From: Taxawa tesnikishii (nom. ined.)
Lineage: Eukaryota; Ascomycota; Dothideomycetes; Dothideales
Length of the DNA stretch: 64,000 bases
Assembly: GCA_030247885.1 (NCBI GenBank)
Contig: JAPDRO010000005.1
Coordinates: 124,001-188,000 of the forward strand
Reading direction: 5' to 3'
The notes below the pieces were generated by a model. That model did no database searches and was not told where the DNA came from. It saw nothing but the letters and a program-made list of their open reading frames with translations. This document shows positions 11,376 through 22,670 of this stretch, in pieces. The first letter of the stretch is position 1. Each line of letters begins with the position of its first letter. The translations under genes were made by a program, and so were the position numbers.

Positions 11376-11630
11376 GTACGCCCTTTTGAGCGGGCTGAAG
11401 AAGCCGACATCAAGAGGCTGGGTAATGTGGGAGGAATGAGGAGGGAGACAGATAGGGATAATCTTGTGGTCCTTGCAGTAAGCCTCAAAGTCGACCGACT
11501 GGTGACCCTCGTGCCGGTCGAGCACTAGCATTCGATAATTGCCCTTTGTGCGCGCTCTAGTATGCTTGTCCAAGTGTTTGACCCAGTCCAGGACGCGACT
11601 CGTATCATTGGCGCCGCGATTCGAATCGCG
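11372..11630 (-). mobile_element. Pogo/Fot1-type DNA transposon relic (DDE transposase fragment)
   Basis: Reading the minus strand, about 85 residues match the pogo/Fot1 (DDE_1) catalytic core: WVKHLDKHTRARTKG, YRMLVLDRHEGHQS, then IIPICLPPHSSHITQPLDVG and PLKRAYG. This is the second-Asp (LLLDGHxSH) to PPHSSHxxQPLDV segment of the family. Here the conserved Gly after LD is Arg and the HxSH part is altered. Only a fraction of the roughly 550-residue transposase is present and no terminal inverted repeats are visible, so it is a dead fragment. It abuts the STAND relic on one side and a tetranucleotide repeat on the other. Confidence 0.8.
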
Positions 11631-11670
11631 ATTAGTAATAGCTCTTGCCACCTTTAGGGTCCATAGCTTC

Positions 11671-11752
11671 ATGAATCAATCAATCAATCCATCCATCCAT
11701 CCATCCATCAATCCATCCATCCATCCATCAATCAATCAATCAATCAACCAAG
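11671..11752. repeat. (ATCC/ATCA)n tetranucleotide microsatellite
   Basis: Alternating blocks of ATCA and ATCC units occupy about 80 bases between the transposon relic and the alpha/beta hydrolase start. The block pattern (ATCA, ATCC, ATCA, ATCC, ATCA) suggests repeated slippage. Confidence 0.95.
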
Positions 11753-11795
11753 TCTCTACGGTTCCACTTGGCTCGGGAGATTACAAACCCCCACC

Positions 11796-12740
11796 ATGCA
11801 AGCCAAAGACTGGTTGTCTAGTGAGCAAGATGGCCGTGTCCAACTCATGGACGGCTGCTACCTCTACCTTAACGCCGCGGGTCCTGCGCGAGAATCTTTG
11901 AGTACGCCCGCAGTTGTGCTCGTACATGGTTTAGGCGGCACAGCAAGCGAATGGCGCGCGGTACAGCGCCTGCTGGCCCGCTTCGCCCGTGTATACCTAT
12001 ACGAACGAGCTGGACACTACAAGAGTGACGCTCCTACAAAGCCACCGACTCCCCCAAACATAGCTGCAGATCTTCGAGCACTATTAACCGCGGCGAAGGT
12101 CGAACCGCCGTACCTCCTCATAGGACATTCGTACGGTGGTGTGCTCATAAGGCAGTTCCTAGCAAACTACACGGACGATGTTTTCGGTATGGTGATCATA
12201 GACTCGGTGCCTGTGGTGAACAGATTTCCGGGAGTCTGGACGACGCTGTTAGGTGATAAGAAGTACGAGGAGGTTATAGGCTTGCACGCCAACATCGGCA
12301 TCGCCGAAGACGAGTATCAGATCATAAGGCACGAAAGCGAACTCAATGAAGCTGCCGGAGGCATTGCAGAGAAGGAGTTGGAGTTAATGGTCCCGGACAA
12401 CCAGCGACTTAAGAAACTATTGCACGGCAAGAAGCTGCTCGGCAACCGACGCCTTTCTGTCATCTTCTGCGATGAGAGCAATGACTTTCAGAGAGTGTAT
12501 GATTATGGCGTCAAGCATGGTCATGGCACATTGGAGGAGCAAGAGATAGTGCGGATGCACCTGGAGAATATGTCAGTAGAGGATGAGGCAGCTCAGCGGG
12601 AGCAGCTTGCGCTATCTAGCAATGCTCGGTTCGTGAAGACAGACGGGAAGCGTGCAACGCATAATGTGCACTTGGTGGACCCGGAGTGGGTCGCTCAGCA
12701 GATTAGGTGGGTTTTTGACGGAACGGAGCCAGAGCAATAG
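11796..12740 (+). CDS. Alpha/beta-hydrolase fold protein
   Basis: A single exon of 314 aa; the start ATG 11796 has a perfect context (CCACCATG). The oxyanion-hole motif VLVHGLGG is at about residues 41-48. The nucleophile elbow GHSYGG places the catalytic Ser at about residue 112. Asp in VIIDSVP and a late His (THNVHLVDP) are candidates for the other triad members. There is no signal peptide, so it is probably intracellular. The substrate (ester, lactone or epoxide) cannot be inferred. The frame is intact from end to end, unlike most neighbours. The downstream region is AT-rich, and upstream lie the microsatellite and the transposon relic, so it sits in an accessory, rearrangement-prone block. 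Confidence 0.85.
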   Translation: MQAKDWLSSEQDGRVQLMDGCYLYLNAAGPARESLSTPAVVLVHGLGGTASEWRAVQRLLARFARVYLYERAGHYKSDAPTKPPTPPNIAADLRALLTAAKVEPPYLLIGHSYGGVLIRQFLANYTDDVFGMVIIDSVPVVNRFPGVWTTLLGDKKYEEVIGLHANIGIAEDEYQIIRHESELNEAAGGIAEKELELMVPDNQRLKKLLHGKKLLGNRRLSVIFCDESNDFQRVYDYGVKHGHGTLEEQEIVRMHLENMSVEDEAAQREQLALSSNARFVKTDGKRATHNVHLVDPEWVAQQIRWVFDGTEPEQ

Positions 12741-13884
12741 CATTTGGGTGTCAACACAAGAGCAGCGAATGCCATATCATTCTACACTCAACTCTACCTG
12801 TTCGACTACGGCTCCAATATCTTGACCACATGGCATATTGTCCGCTATTTAGAAGATGAAACTACGCTCTATAGCTGATTGCGCGCCTCGAGATGTGAAC
12901 GTGGACATGCAAGATCAAGCCTATTTGCTTACGTAGATGTGAGGATACCTATCGACACAATGTGTGTAATTATAGTACCTCATTAAGAGTCTCCGAATTC
13001 GCCTACTATATGCTTTGTACTAATATATTTAGCAATCGACTAGCAAATTGGGTATAGAATAGTTCAAGGATTAAAAACTTGTATAGTAATATAAACTATA
13101 GAAAAGTAAGTTAAATAGAGTAGTTAATTACTAGATCCTAACTCCTTTAACTTTAATTTGACAAACTGTTGTAGTATCGTAGACTTGGTGTTGCGCAGTC
13201 CTCACTAAGAGTCCGAGGCATGTTCCGAAAATAGAATCCGGATCACTGTGCCGGTCGCGCGTGATTCAGCATGCATGTGCAGGGTTTATATATGCATCAT
13301 GCAAGGTCTATTGACGGCGTGCAGGGGTTTATCACATGCTATCCATGCGATGCAATGACGATCCTTCTTGATTTTATTCATTTATTCAGAACGTTTGGTT
13401 TGGTGGTGGTCAAGACAATAGACTAGTATGCAGTATTTTCACCTTGAAGACCAGAGAGCGGCTGGCACAGTTAATGAGTACTTAGCCTTCGTTTGTGTAA
13501 TAAAATTGCAGTTCATTAATAAAGTGGATATTTGGAGGAATCGAACAGCTGGGCGAGTGAGTCACATGTATGCGTCTGGGGCCACAGTAGCTAGAGCAGT
13601 AAGTACCGTGATAAGAAGTCTCTGCCATGATCATGTGCACCTGGAAGATCTCCTGGTTCGTTGTAATCAATCGTGAATGACCATTGAAATCACATGTAAA
13701 TCCTGCCTTCGTGAGAGAACAAGTTTAGTAGCGGCATGCAGCCGGATAACCATCCCATAACACCAGCCCAATTGACTGCCCCCGTCCGTCCGAACCGTTT
13801 TCACGATCAAGCAAGTAGTAAAAATACGAAAAGTCTAGGATATGATGCGCCTGTACAATATGCACACCTGCGATCAAAACACGT
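12741..13884. other. AT-rich, RIP-like intergenic region
   Basis: About 1.1 kb without a credible gene. From about 12950 to 13200 the DNA is clearly AT-rich and dense in TA dinucleotides (for example ATATATTTAGC, TAGTAATATAAACTATAG), unlike the roughly 50-55% GC of its surroundings. Such composition is what repeat-induced point mutation leaves in old transposon copies in ascomycetes. No coding similarity remains to name the source element. Confidence 0.5.
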
Positions 13885-15207
13885 TTACCAGCCCTTTCCG
13901 CCCCAACCAGGACCGAAGTGTCCTCCAGCTTTCTTGCAAGCGGTGACGGATGCGGTCGGCACGACGGTGGTGGTGTAGGTCCAGTAGGCAGTCATGGTCC
14001 TGGTGACGGTGGTCTGTGTGTATTTGATGCTGTAGCCGGTCTTTGTTGGTGTTGGGGCGGTGACGGTGGACTTCACAACACCGGAGTAGATGGTTTGTGG
14101 AGGAAGAGTACTGTAGAGCTGTTAGTATCCATCTCCGCAGAGTGCAATGAATCAGAAGGACCAAAACTTACGAGTACGCGGTCTTAGTGGTAAGAACCAC
14201 ATTAGAGAACGTGGTGGCGGCAGCAGTCTGCGTGATGGTGCTGTTGACGGCCACAGTCGCGGTGCTGGTGATGGTTGGGATATCGGCGGAGCGCTTGGCC
14301 ATGTCACGAGCATCGATCTTGGCAGCACGGCGGGCGCGCAGGCGCGCGAACCTGTCCCTGACTGCGACAGGGTCAAGAGGAACGTCACGCTTGCCTGGAA
14401 TGTGCACACCCTTTGGAAGCTTCTTGATGTGTGGCACGATGCGGCAGGTCGGATCGGGCTGCTGAGGCTTTGGTGGGACTGTGCAAGTAGCGGTAACAGT
14501 CTTGGTGTTGACGACTGCGGTCTTGGTCCACTGCCTGACTGTGCGAGCAATGGTCTTGACGGAGGTCGTGGTAACTGGCTTAGGCGTAACGGTAACGAAG
14601 CCGGTCTTGGATGGCTTCACAACGGTGGTCGTAGCATTGACCGTGCTGGTCAATGAAACAACTGATGTCGTGGTGATGTTTACCGTCGGTGTGATGGTTT
14701 GGGTGAAGTAGGCGGTCGGGGTAATGGTAGTGGTGACCTGAGGACCGCAGTCGAGGGAAAATTGCCTCTGGTAGGCGAATGGGTTCCCGTCCAGGTTGTT
14801 GCCCATCAAGACGAGAGACCACTCTCCACTAAACATCTGGTTCTTGACGATGTCGCAGGTGGTCATCTCGGGAGTATTGTCCGGTAATGTTGGAAGATCC
14901 GTACAATCGTACTCGTCTCCATTGGGATCCGACAGGAGGATATCTGCGGTGTCGTTGTTGCAACCTGTGCTTGTGAGCTTTCGTGGAATCATGTGAGAGC
15001 TACTGAGTACTCACCGGACCACTGTGTTACTGCTGTGAAGCTTTGATTGGAGAGCGTGTTGATGAAATAGCTGCCGCCGCTCACAAAGTCGATACCATAC
15101 GAAAGGCAGACCGAGTTTGGGTCATCGTAGTTCCGGGCCGCGACAGCGCCACTAGTGAGGAGGGAGACAGTGGCCAGAGGCAGCGCCCAAATGGAACGAG
15201 CGTACAT
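13885..15207 (-). CDS. Secreted Thr/Val-rich protein with dibasic processing sites (hypothetical)
   Basis: Three exons, 15207-15015, 14964-14172 and 14110-13885, with introns of 50 and 61 bases (the second has a clear CTAAC branch site), sum to 1212 bases and encode 403 aa in one intact frame. The signal peptide is MYARSIWALPLATVSLLTSG with cleavage after about AVA. A globular Cys-containing region (residues about 25-135) is followed by long Thr/Val-rich repeats of the VTTTITPT, KTVTATCTVP type. Dibasic sites (GKRDVP, AKRSAD) suggest Kex2 processing. There is no GPI signal; the C-terminus is Gly/Trp-rich (GPGWGGKGW). The likely location is cell wall or extracellular. I do not recognise a named family. 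Confidence 0.75.
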
Positions 15208-17527
15208 TGTGGCTGCAGCTTAGTAACGAATGCAGGCTGCAGTGACAAGGGTAAATGACGGGACGGAAGATGTGGAATGCAGATGGAATGCAAGATGGAG
15301 AAGAAAAGTCATGTACTCGAGGAGCAGGGACTGGCATATAAAGACTTCAGGTCTGCCAACCATGCACTTACCATTAATATTCTTGACATTCCGTTTTGAG
15401 GTAGTTGAGACACATTGCAAGCTCCAGCCCCCACGTCACATCACTAGAGCACCATGTCAAGTGTAGACACGAGACGAAGGAATGGTGGGAATCGGTCTAA
15501 GCGCGGTGGACTGACGACCATACCGCCGGACCAGAACGAGGTGATCGACAAGACGAAGCAGCTATACCAAGGAGGATCAATAACGTGGATCCTGTTTGCC
15601 GCTCTTCCGCTACGCCTCTCGCGAACGCAGTGGGTTTACGAGCAGCTGGCTTGGATAGCCCTAGTCGGTTGGTCTGAATAGACGACGTAGGAGGACTTGG
15701 CTAATCCCGGCTGAGAATAGTACAGGGAAGCTTCTGTCAGGGCGTTTGCAGCCACGGCACGCCTGCGAGTATTTTTGCTCCCTCCGAGCGATTCATCGCG
15801 GATAGAGCGGTTGAGAGTTGCGGTCGCCGCGCGCCGTCTCTGTATGAACGCTAGATGTGGGGTTGGCGTTGACGTCCTCGGGAAATTACTGGCCACTCAG
15901 GCATGCAGGAATGCCATGCTGCCTTTCGTATCCTTTAAGCTACTGGCGACTAGTGTGGGACTATCCCTCGAAGTCGTGGCGTTTTAGGCTCAACCTACGT
16001 CCGGAGTAATTTCCAGAACAGGCCTGTTCAAGGCTTTTAGATCAGTTCGAAGAGAAAACGGCACGCGAGCAGGCGCACCAGGCGTTGTTGGCTTTTGATG
16101 CGCTACGAGTAAAGGCAAACAGGTAGTACTGCCCTGACCAGAATAGACAAGGGCAAGCTCATGGAGATTGCGAGCTGGTCGATGCTTTGTCGTACCATCT
16201 CAGATCTCCTGTGTGGAGTTGCAGGCATGTCTCGGTTGCACTGTTGTCCGTTGGGCGTTGCTCCACGTGTGAATCTGAGACAGGGCGGCGTTTGTACAAC
16301 GCTTCGCGTCCTTCGACCTCACGCTCCAAGGAAGTACGGCTTCGAGAGGGTGTCTCGGCGGAGGATGTCTCGGTGCAGTCGCCCAGAAGTCTTGCTGAGG
16401 GATCATGAGAGATCGGGTCAAGCTGTGTGCCGTAAAAGGTGCATGTTCTCTCCTTGTTCGGTGATGGACAGGGTTGATCTATCTATATCCACAGCTAACC
16501 TCATCCGGAAAGGCTGATCCCGGACTTGCGTTATCACTCCGCACGCTTGCATGCTTGTGCCTCCGATCCAATCGGTACCCCAGCTTCTATCCGAAACAGT
16601 GGGAACAGATTTCCTAAACGGTCGAAACATCTCGTCATGCAGAACTCTAGATCAGCCTCAATCACCAACCTTATGCAAAGTCCGAAGGATTTCTCCATGC
16701 TATTCACCGCCGCCCACCAACTCTGTCCTCCTACGCCTAGGCAGCTGTAAAACGAGGCCTGATATTTGCCTCCCCGACATGGCAATGTCCGGCCCACACC
16801 CTGTTGTCACCATCAGCACATGTCTTGGTCGCTCGTCCTTTGCTTGGACTGCCTCTGCTTCTCGTGCCATCAGGCTCGGGAAACTTCACGTCGAGCCTGC
16901 GACAGATGCATGGGAACCGCTCGGTAGCCCTCAGGTTAGGGCACATCGGCCTGCACCGAATTCAGGCGGCTACAGAGGCAACTTGTCTGCCACGTGCTCA
17001 CAGTGCTCAACAGGCAAGCTGAAAGAGCATGTTGGCCTGCGCCAACAAGTCGTTGCTGTCCTACACGTGTTCCGTTACACATTGTGCTCGAAAACCCCGA
17101 ACATATCGAAATCGTCAAGGTACCTGTCTATGGCTCGTGATCGCTCCACCGGGACAAGATCAGCTGTCCAGAATGTACATCCGTTGTGGGAACAGCCAAG
17201 TACACCAAGCGCTTCGTTGTCTTTTCGGTCGCCTCAGTGTCAACCCATTACTTATACCAAGAGCCTCCCAAGAGCGCACAAGCGAACATAGCCTTCTTGG
17301 ACTCGTCAAACAGGCTTTCCACAGTACAGCCTCATGCACTCCTTACGGCATCATGCCAGCTCCATGTGGTCCAGACGTTCTATCTACGGACTGCCGAAGT
17401 CCTCAACGTGTTGGAGACATAGAAGGCAAGTTTGCTATATAGAGGGCAGCTGCATTGCGCAGATCATTTCTTGCTCATACACACTCACTTACTTCTCCGC
17501 CTGCAATCGTTCCATAATCTGATCGAA
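15208..17527. other. Long intergenic region upstream of laccase
   Basis: About 2.3 kb. Open frames are short and have no recognisable domain. A 75-codon frame at 15454-15681 (CCATG start) is possible but unsupported. The final 100 bases before 17528 are pyrimidine-rich, as expected of a laccase promoter and 5' UTR. Confidence 0.4.
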
Positions 17528-19747
17528 ATGAGACCTCCCTCGTTCGGGCAAGTGGCCCTTGTCTTCTCATGTCTTTCCTTCCATGCCTTCACGGCTATAG
17601 TTCCCATAGCGGAAGACCCGGTAGAACATGGTCTCATTGCCGCACGCCAAGCTACGTCTACTCGGGTGGCAGACGCGGTATGCACAAACGGCCCAACCAC
17701 TCGTTCTTGCTGGAAGTCTGGCTTCAGCATAGGTAAGAGGACTCACGTTCCAGCGCATCAGGACGAGAAGCTGAACTTCGTGGAAAGCAACGGACTTTGA
17801 TGCGAAGGCCCCGCCAAATGGTGTTGTTAGAAAGTATAACTTAGAGATCACAAACACGACCATGTCGCCAGATGGCACGCCTCGCCTGGTCATGGCCATC
17901 AATGGACAGTACCCCGGACCAACACTGTACGCCGATTGGGGGACACCATGCAGGTCCGTCGATCGAACGAAGATTTGGCGAATCACCTTGCTTACGTACT
18001 GACGCAGGTCACCGTCAAAAACTCACTACAGCACAATGGAACCTCCATCCACTGGCACGGTATTCGGATGCTTAATTCTTGTCAACACGACGGCGTGAAT
18101 GGTATGTTACGGATGGTAGAGGGGATATCTCTTTGCTGATAACGAAGTTCAGGCGTCACCGAATGCCCAATTGCGCCGGGCGAGACTAAGACATATACCT
18201 TCAGATGCACGCAGTTCGGTACTTCCTGGTGAGCAGATACTAGTGTAAGTTATGCAGATTGGGACCTAACGAACGACAGGTACCACTCTCACTTCAGCGC
18301 TCAGTATGCAGATGGCGTCGTCGGAGCGATAGTCATCAACGGACCGGCGACCACCAATTATGACACCGACCTTGGTACCATGACGCTCACCGACTGGTAT
18401 GCTTTCGGTCACAACCGGTGGTTTTATCAATCGCTTATGTGTCATTTCCAGGTTCTACGACACAGCTTTTGCACTCAACGTGCGCGCTCAACATAGCACT
18501 GCGGGACCACCCACTCCGAACAATGTGAGATCGTCGCTTTCCCCGGGAAGCAATATCTCTGACTGATCGTGTAGGCTCTCATCAATGGCACCATGAAGAA
18601 CGCGAACGGCGGCGGAAGCTACCTGAGGACCAAGGTTACCAAGGGCAAGAAGTATCGCCTGCGTCTCATCAACACAGGCATCGACAACTTGTTCCACGTC
18701 AGCATTGATGGACACAAACTGACGGTTATCACCTCGGATTTCGTTCCGGTCAAGCCCTACACCGTAGACTCGGTTGCGATTGGCGTTGGCCAGAGGCACG
18801 ATGTTGTCTTCAAAGGTATGTTTGTCAAGCGCTCATACATAGTTTCGCACCGTTAATTTCGTCCCAGCCGATCAAGCTATTGGCAACTACTGGCTGAGAG
18901 CACAGCCTGCCACAGACTGCAGCCGCAACAGCAACCTCGGAAACATCAAGAGCATCATTAGCTACGACGGTGCCTCTGACACGGATCCCACAAGCACCGG
19001 AATCACGCCGCCCACAGGATGCTACGATGAGCCCGTCACCCCATACGTCGCGAACCAGGTACCGAAGGATCAATTTGCTGCCGCCGCAAAGTCCTTCAGT
19101 ATGGACTTCAACGTCGGGCAAGCAGCTAACCTGCCACTGATCCAATGGCTGATCAACGGCTCCGACATGCGCGTCGACTGGGGCAAGCCGTCCCTTCAGT
19201 ACGTTCAGGAAAACAATTACACGTTCGAGAAGAAGATGAACGTGTTCGAGATCAACCAAAAGGATATGGTGGGTCACACTGTCTAACCTCCGCTTCCAAA
19301 CACAAACACTCCGTACTGACATAGGCGTAGTGGACCTTCTGGATAATCCAAACCGTTCAAGGCGACCCCGTCAATCTACCCCATCCCATCCATCTGCACG
19401 GCCATGACTTCTACGTCCTGGGGCAGGGTGCCGGTGTCTGGGACGGTGTGGTGGACAACCTGAAATTCTCAAACCCTCCACGCAGGGATACCGCGCATCT
19501 TCCCCGGGGAGGATGGCTAATCATCGGATTCCCGGCGGACAACCCAGGAGCTTGGCTGCTCCACTGCCACATCCCGTGGCACGTTGGCCAGGGTCTCAGC
19601 TTCCAGTTTTTGGAGCGCAAAGATGAGATACTGGGCAAGATTGGCGATCTGAGCGATATGAAGAAGGGATGTGATAGCTGGAACAAGTACTGGGGAACTG
19701 GAGTGAGTGAGCGTAGGCCTTATATCCAGGATGATTCTGGGTTGTAG
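17528..19747 (+). CDS. Ascomycete laccase (multicopper oxidase)
   Basis: Nine exons: 17528-17732, 17788-17953, 18008-18101, 18153-18228, 18280-18396, 18452-18524, 18575-18815, 18868-19268, 19331-19747; eight introns of 50-62 bases; about 596 aa. A signal peptide (MRPPSFGQVALVFSCLSFHAF) and propeptide precede the three cupredoxin domains. All four copper-binding segments are present: HWHG, WYHSH, HPIHLHGHDF and HCHIPWHVGQGL. The T1 axial position, ten residues after the Cys, is Leu. The protein ends exactly in DSGL, the C-terminal plug that mature asco-laccases expose after processing, so no tail needs removal. It is secreted and oxidises phenols with O2, for example in melanin or lignin chemistry. 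Exons sum to 1790, one short of a multiple of three; the slip is at the five-G run 17938-17942, within DWGDT. Confidence 0.92.
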
Positions 19748-21034
19748 AAATGGGGCTTGGCGTTGTTACTGTCTGGTTTGCATCTCTGGTTCGCGGTTCC
19801 TTCTGGCATAGGGGGCGTGGAAATCTTCCGTGGGTTATGTTCGATGAGGTGCATGATATAGATGGTTGTACGAAGAACTTGGACGAGTCGTTCCGCTCCC
19901 TTGGCTCTTTGAACCGTTGAACATTCCTGTATGACATTCGATACCCAGGTACTATTGCTCATCCCTGGACTGAACAGCATAACGCTGATGTGGGGGACAG
20001 TCCCGACCAACTCGAGACTTCGTGGACACCGTGACCGCGACCGTAACTGGTCGTGACACATATGACCATCTTCCCAGGTTCAATGGAAGGACGTGGAAAG
20101 AGGTTGTATACATCTCCGGCGGAACTTTGATACTGAAGACAGTGAGCGCTAGCGCGAAGAACCATTCGCCGAGTGAAAGAACGAGTGGTGTGCGACAAAC
20201 ATCAGGTTCCCAAGGTGCAGGCGACACGTACATTTCTTTTGTCTACGTGTGGAAGGAGTTCAGAGCTCGGCTACCGGTTCGACAAGCGGGTACTGTGCAA
20301 ATCCAATGGGATTTTCGCGTATCGTGCCGGTGCAATCCCATGAAATCTACACACGATCCGCTCGGCGAACTCTTATCGATGTCAGGTTCTGTGACCAGTC
20401 AGCGCATCACCTTTGTTAACGGGACTAAGTCTGCGTTTCACTTTCCTGATAGATACTGCCCCGAATTCAAGAGCACAGCCCGCGTAGCTTTGATCACGGG
20501 CAGAAGCCTTTCCTTGAGCGGTTAGCGCCCGAACGCTCTTGAGACGTCCTCTGAACCAACTCGTCAAGTCGCGAGCAGCACAAAACCATCAGCCCAAACA
20601 AGCACTCCAATGCCCAATCTTGCTCCCTGTTGTTGCGTCTCCCATACTACGGATGTTTCTGCCTTCTGGCTCACTACTGGATTCACGGTTCTGCTGGTTT
20701 CTGACGCACCACAAATCTAGGCCTCCAATGGCTTTGTCATCGAACCGCTTTGTTCCCGAACCAACAAAGACCTTCGTAGATAGCGCAGCTGGTATGGCCG
20801 GATTAGTAGATGGCACTCAAGAAGATTGCGGCAGGCAAAGATGTGTAGGTACATCCTCGATTTGGCTTTTAGTTCCAGCTTCCGGTTGCGTTCTTTCCTT
20901 TCATCGCTTCGTGATATTGTTCCGGACAGCCAGGTTTCAACGTCGCGTTCCCCATGTATTTCCTACACCACATGTCACCAAGACAGAGATCGCCAGCGAT
21001 CTTAATCCCGAAACTCCTGTAGTGCGATATTGTC
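19748..21034. other. Intergenic region between laccase and DHCR24-like gene
   Basis: About 1.29 kb. Frames at 20022-20525 and 20539-21063 are open but have no recognisable domain and random-looking composition. It probably carries the upstream region of the DHCR24-like gene. Confidence 0.4.
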
Positions 21035-22622
21035 ATGGAGCAGCACAAGAAGGCAGTGGCTGATATAGCCGCCAAAGTGGCGTCCTTCCACAAACGGAAG
21101 GTGCCTTTTCGGGTCTACCATGAATCCACCAACAGCACGCGCCACATCCAACACGATCCCCGCAAAGTCGTCAATACCGGACCACTTTCGCACATCATCT
21201 CCATCAATACTGAGAAACAAGTTGCTCTTGTGGAGCCTAATGTCCCAATGGATACCTTCGTGAAGGCTACGCTGGAGCGTGGTTTCGTCCCACAGGTGGT
21301 ACCCGAGTTTCCGGCCATCACGGTCGGTGGGGCTTTCTCTGGAACCGCGGCCGAGAGCTCGTCTTTCAAATACGGTTACTTCGACCAGTCCGTCAACTGG
21401 ATCGAGGTGGTGCTCGCGGACGGCAACATCATCAAGGCTTCGCCAGTGGAGAACTCGGATCTCTTTTACGGTGCAATTGGAGCGTGCGGGACTCTGGGCG
21501 TTACCACCCTTTTCGAGATAAAGCTCATCTCTAGCGGCAAGTTTGTGGAACTCACGTATCTGCCTGTGCATTCCTTTTCGGATGCCGTGGCCCGCATGGA
21601 CGCCTGCATCGCCGAATGCTGGGATTACGTCGACGGCATCATGTACTCGGGTAACATGGGCGTCATCGTCGTCGGTCGCATTACGGATCGCCGCACTACC
21701 GGACTTCCTGTGGTGAAGTTCACTCGAGCCAGGGACAAGTGGTACTTCCTGCACGCGCACTCGCAGGCAGCACACCTTCGCAACACGATCTGCACAACGT
21801 GCTATTTTGGTGACGCTCGCCCTGCACGACTTTCTGAAAAGGCATCGGAGCTGGTGCCCCTGTACGACTACTTTTTCCGCTACGACCGCGGATGCTTCTG
21901 GATGGGCTCGTACGGCTGGCCACCATGGTGCATCAACATGCTTCCGGGTCGCCTCCTCTTCAACCGCTTATCACATACTAAGATCAACTATAAGCTCATG
22001 CACCACAGCCGCCGTTATCAGTCATTCATCATCCAGGATCTCGCTATCCCACGGGTCAATGCCCAGCAGTTCCTCGAATGGACAGAGGAGAGCCTCGCCC
22101 TGTTCCCGCTGTGGCTGTGCCCTATCCGTGCGGAAACCAAGGCTCCGCTGCACAATGCCAACCGCCCGCCCGCCGTTGCTGATACTGCTCCGACGGCCTC
22201 TGGTCCGGACTCGACCACGGAAGATGCACAGACGGGCCAGCCGGGCCCAGACTACGTCCTCAACGTCGGTCTTTGGGGCGTGAACAATTCGTCCTGGCCA
22301 CATCTCAAGAACAACATCGGACCCGAACACTACCCCGCGTGGGTCGCGGACAACCGTGCCGTCGAAGCAAAGGTGAAGGAGCTCGGCGGGCTGAAGTGGC
22401 TGTACGCGCACAATTTCTACACCGAGGACGACTTCTGGAGCATCTACGATAAGGAAAAATACGATGGGTTGAGGGCGAAATGGGGAGCGGAGAGCATGCC
22501 GAGTATCTGGGACAAGGTGAGGCGTAGGGATTTCGAATATCTGGAAGGAAGTTTTGCGAAGGCGCTTGTGCTGACGGTATTGGGACAAGACCATTTGTTG
22601 AAGAAGAGGAAGGAGGAGGAGG

Positions 22623-22653
<31 letters not shown>

Positions 22654-22654
22654 G
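21035..22654 (+). CDS. FAD-linked oxidoreductase, Delta(24)-sterol reductase (DHCR24/DIMINUTO)-like
   Basis: A single exon of 539 aa starting at ATG 21035. The N-terminal half is a PCMH-type FAD-binding domain with the DHCR24 signature around residues 55-115 (HIISINTEKQVALVEPNV, then EFPAITVGGAFSGTAAESSS and KYGYFDQSV). The C-terminal half has aromatic, Tyr/Trp-rich blocks typical of the family (LYDYFFRYDRGCFWMGSYGW, then GLWGVNN). Plant and animal relatives reduce or isomerise the sterol side-chain C24 double bond; in ascomycetes these homologues are uncharacterised, so the substrate is open. No signal peptide or clear membrane anchor is seen. The last 17 residues are a charged tail ending in nine Lys, encoded by a GAA/AAG repeat that runs into the stop. 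Alternative: a general FAD-binding oxidoreductase of other specificity. Confidence 0.82.
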
Positions 22655-22670
22655 TAGTAGAGTAGAAGTA
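22608..22670 (+). repeat. Purine-rich GAG/AAG repeat encoding a poly-Lys tail
   Basis: An uninterrupted purine tract (AAGAGGAAGG, GAGGAGG, then AAG units) runs to the TAG stop and continues as TAG TAG TAG. It creates the KKRKEEEEKKKKKKKKK end of the upstream protein and would be length-polymorphic. Confidence 0.9.

Noticed and set aside
13520-13600. tRNA-like T-loop string (TTCGATTCC) on the minus strand
   Set aside because: The flanking bases do not form a T-stem, and no acceptor or anticodon arm can be drawn.
16860-17040. Possible degenerate Zn2Cys6 transcription-factor motif (RRACDRCMGTAR followed by further Cys) near the laccase
   Set aside because: The pattern needs in-frame stops to be ignored, the Cys spacing does not fit a full binuclear cluster, and no downstream domain is visible. 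It is probably chance.
16551-17291. 246-codon open frame on the plus strand
   Set aside because: Low-complexity Ser/Pro/Arg composition, no recognisable domain, and overlapping frames of similar length on both strands.
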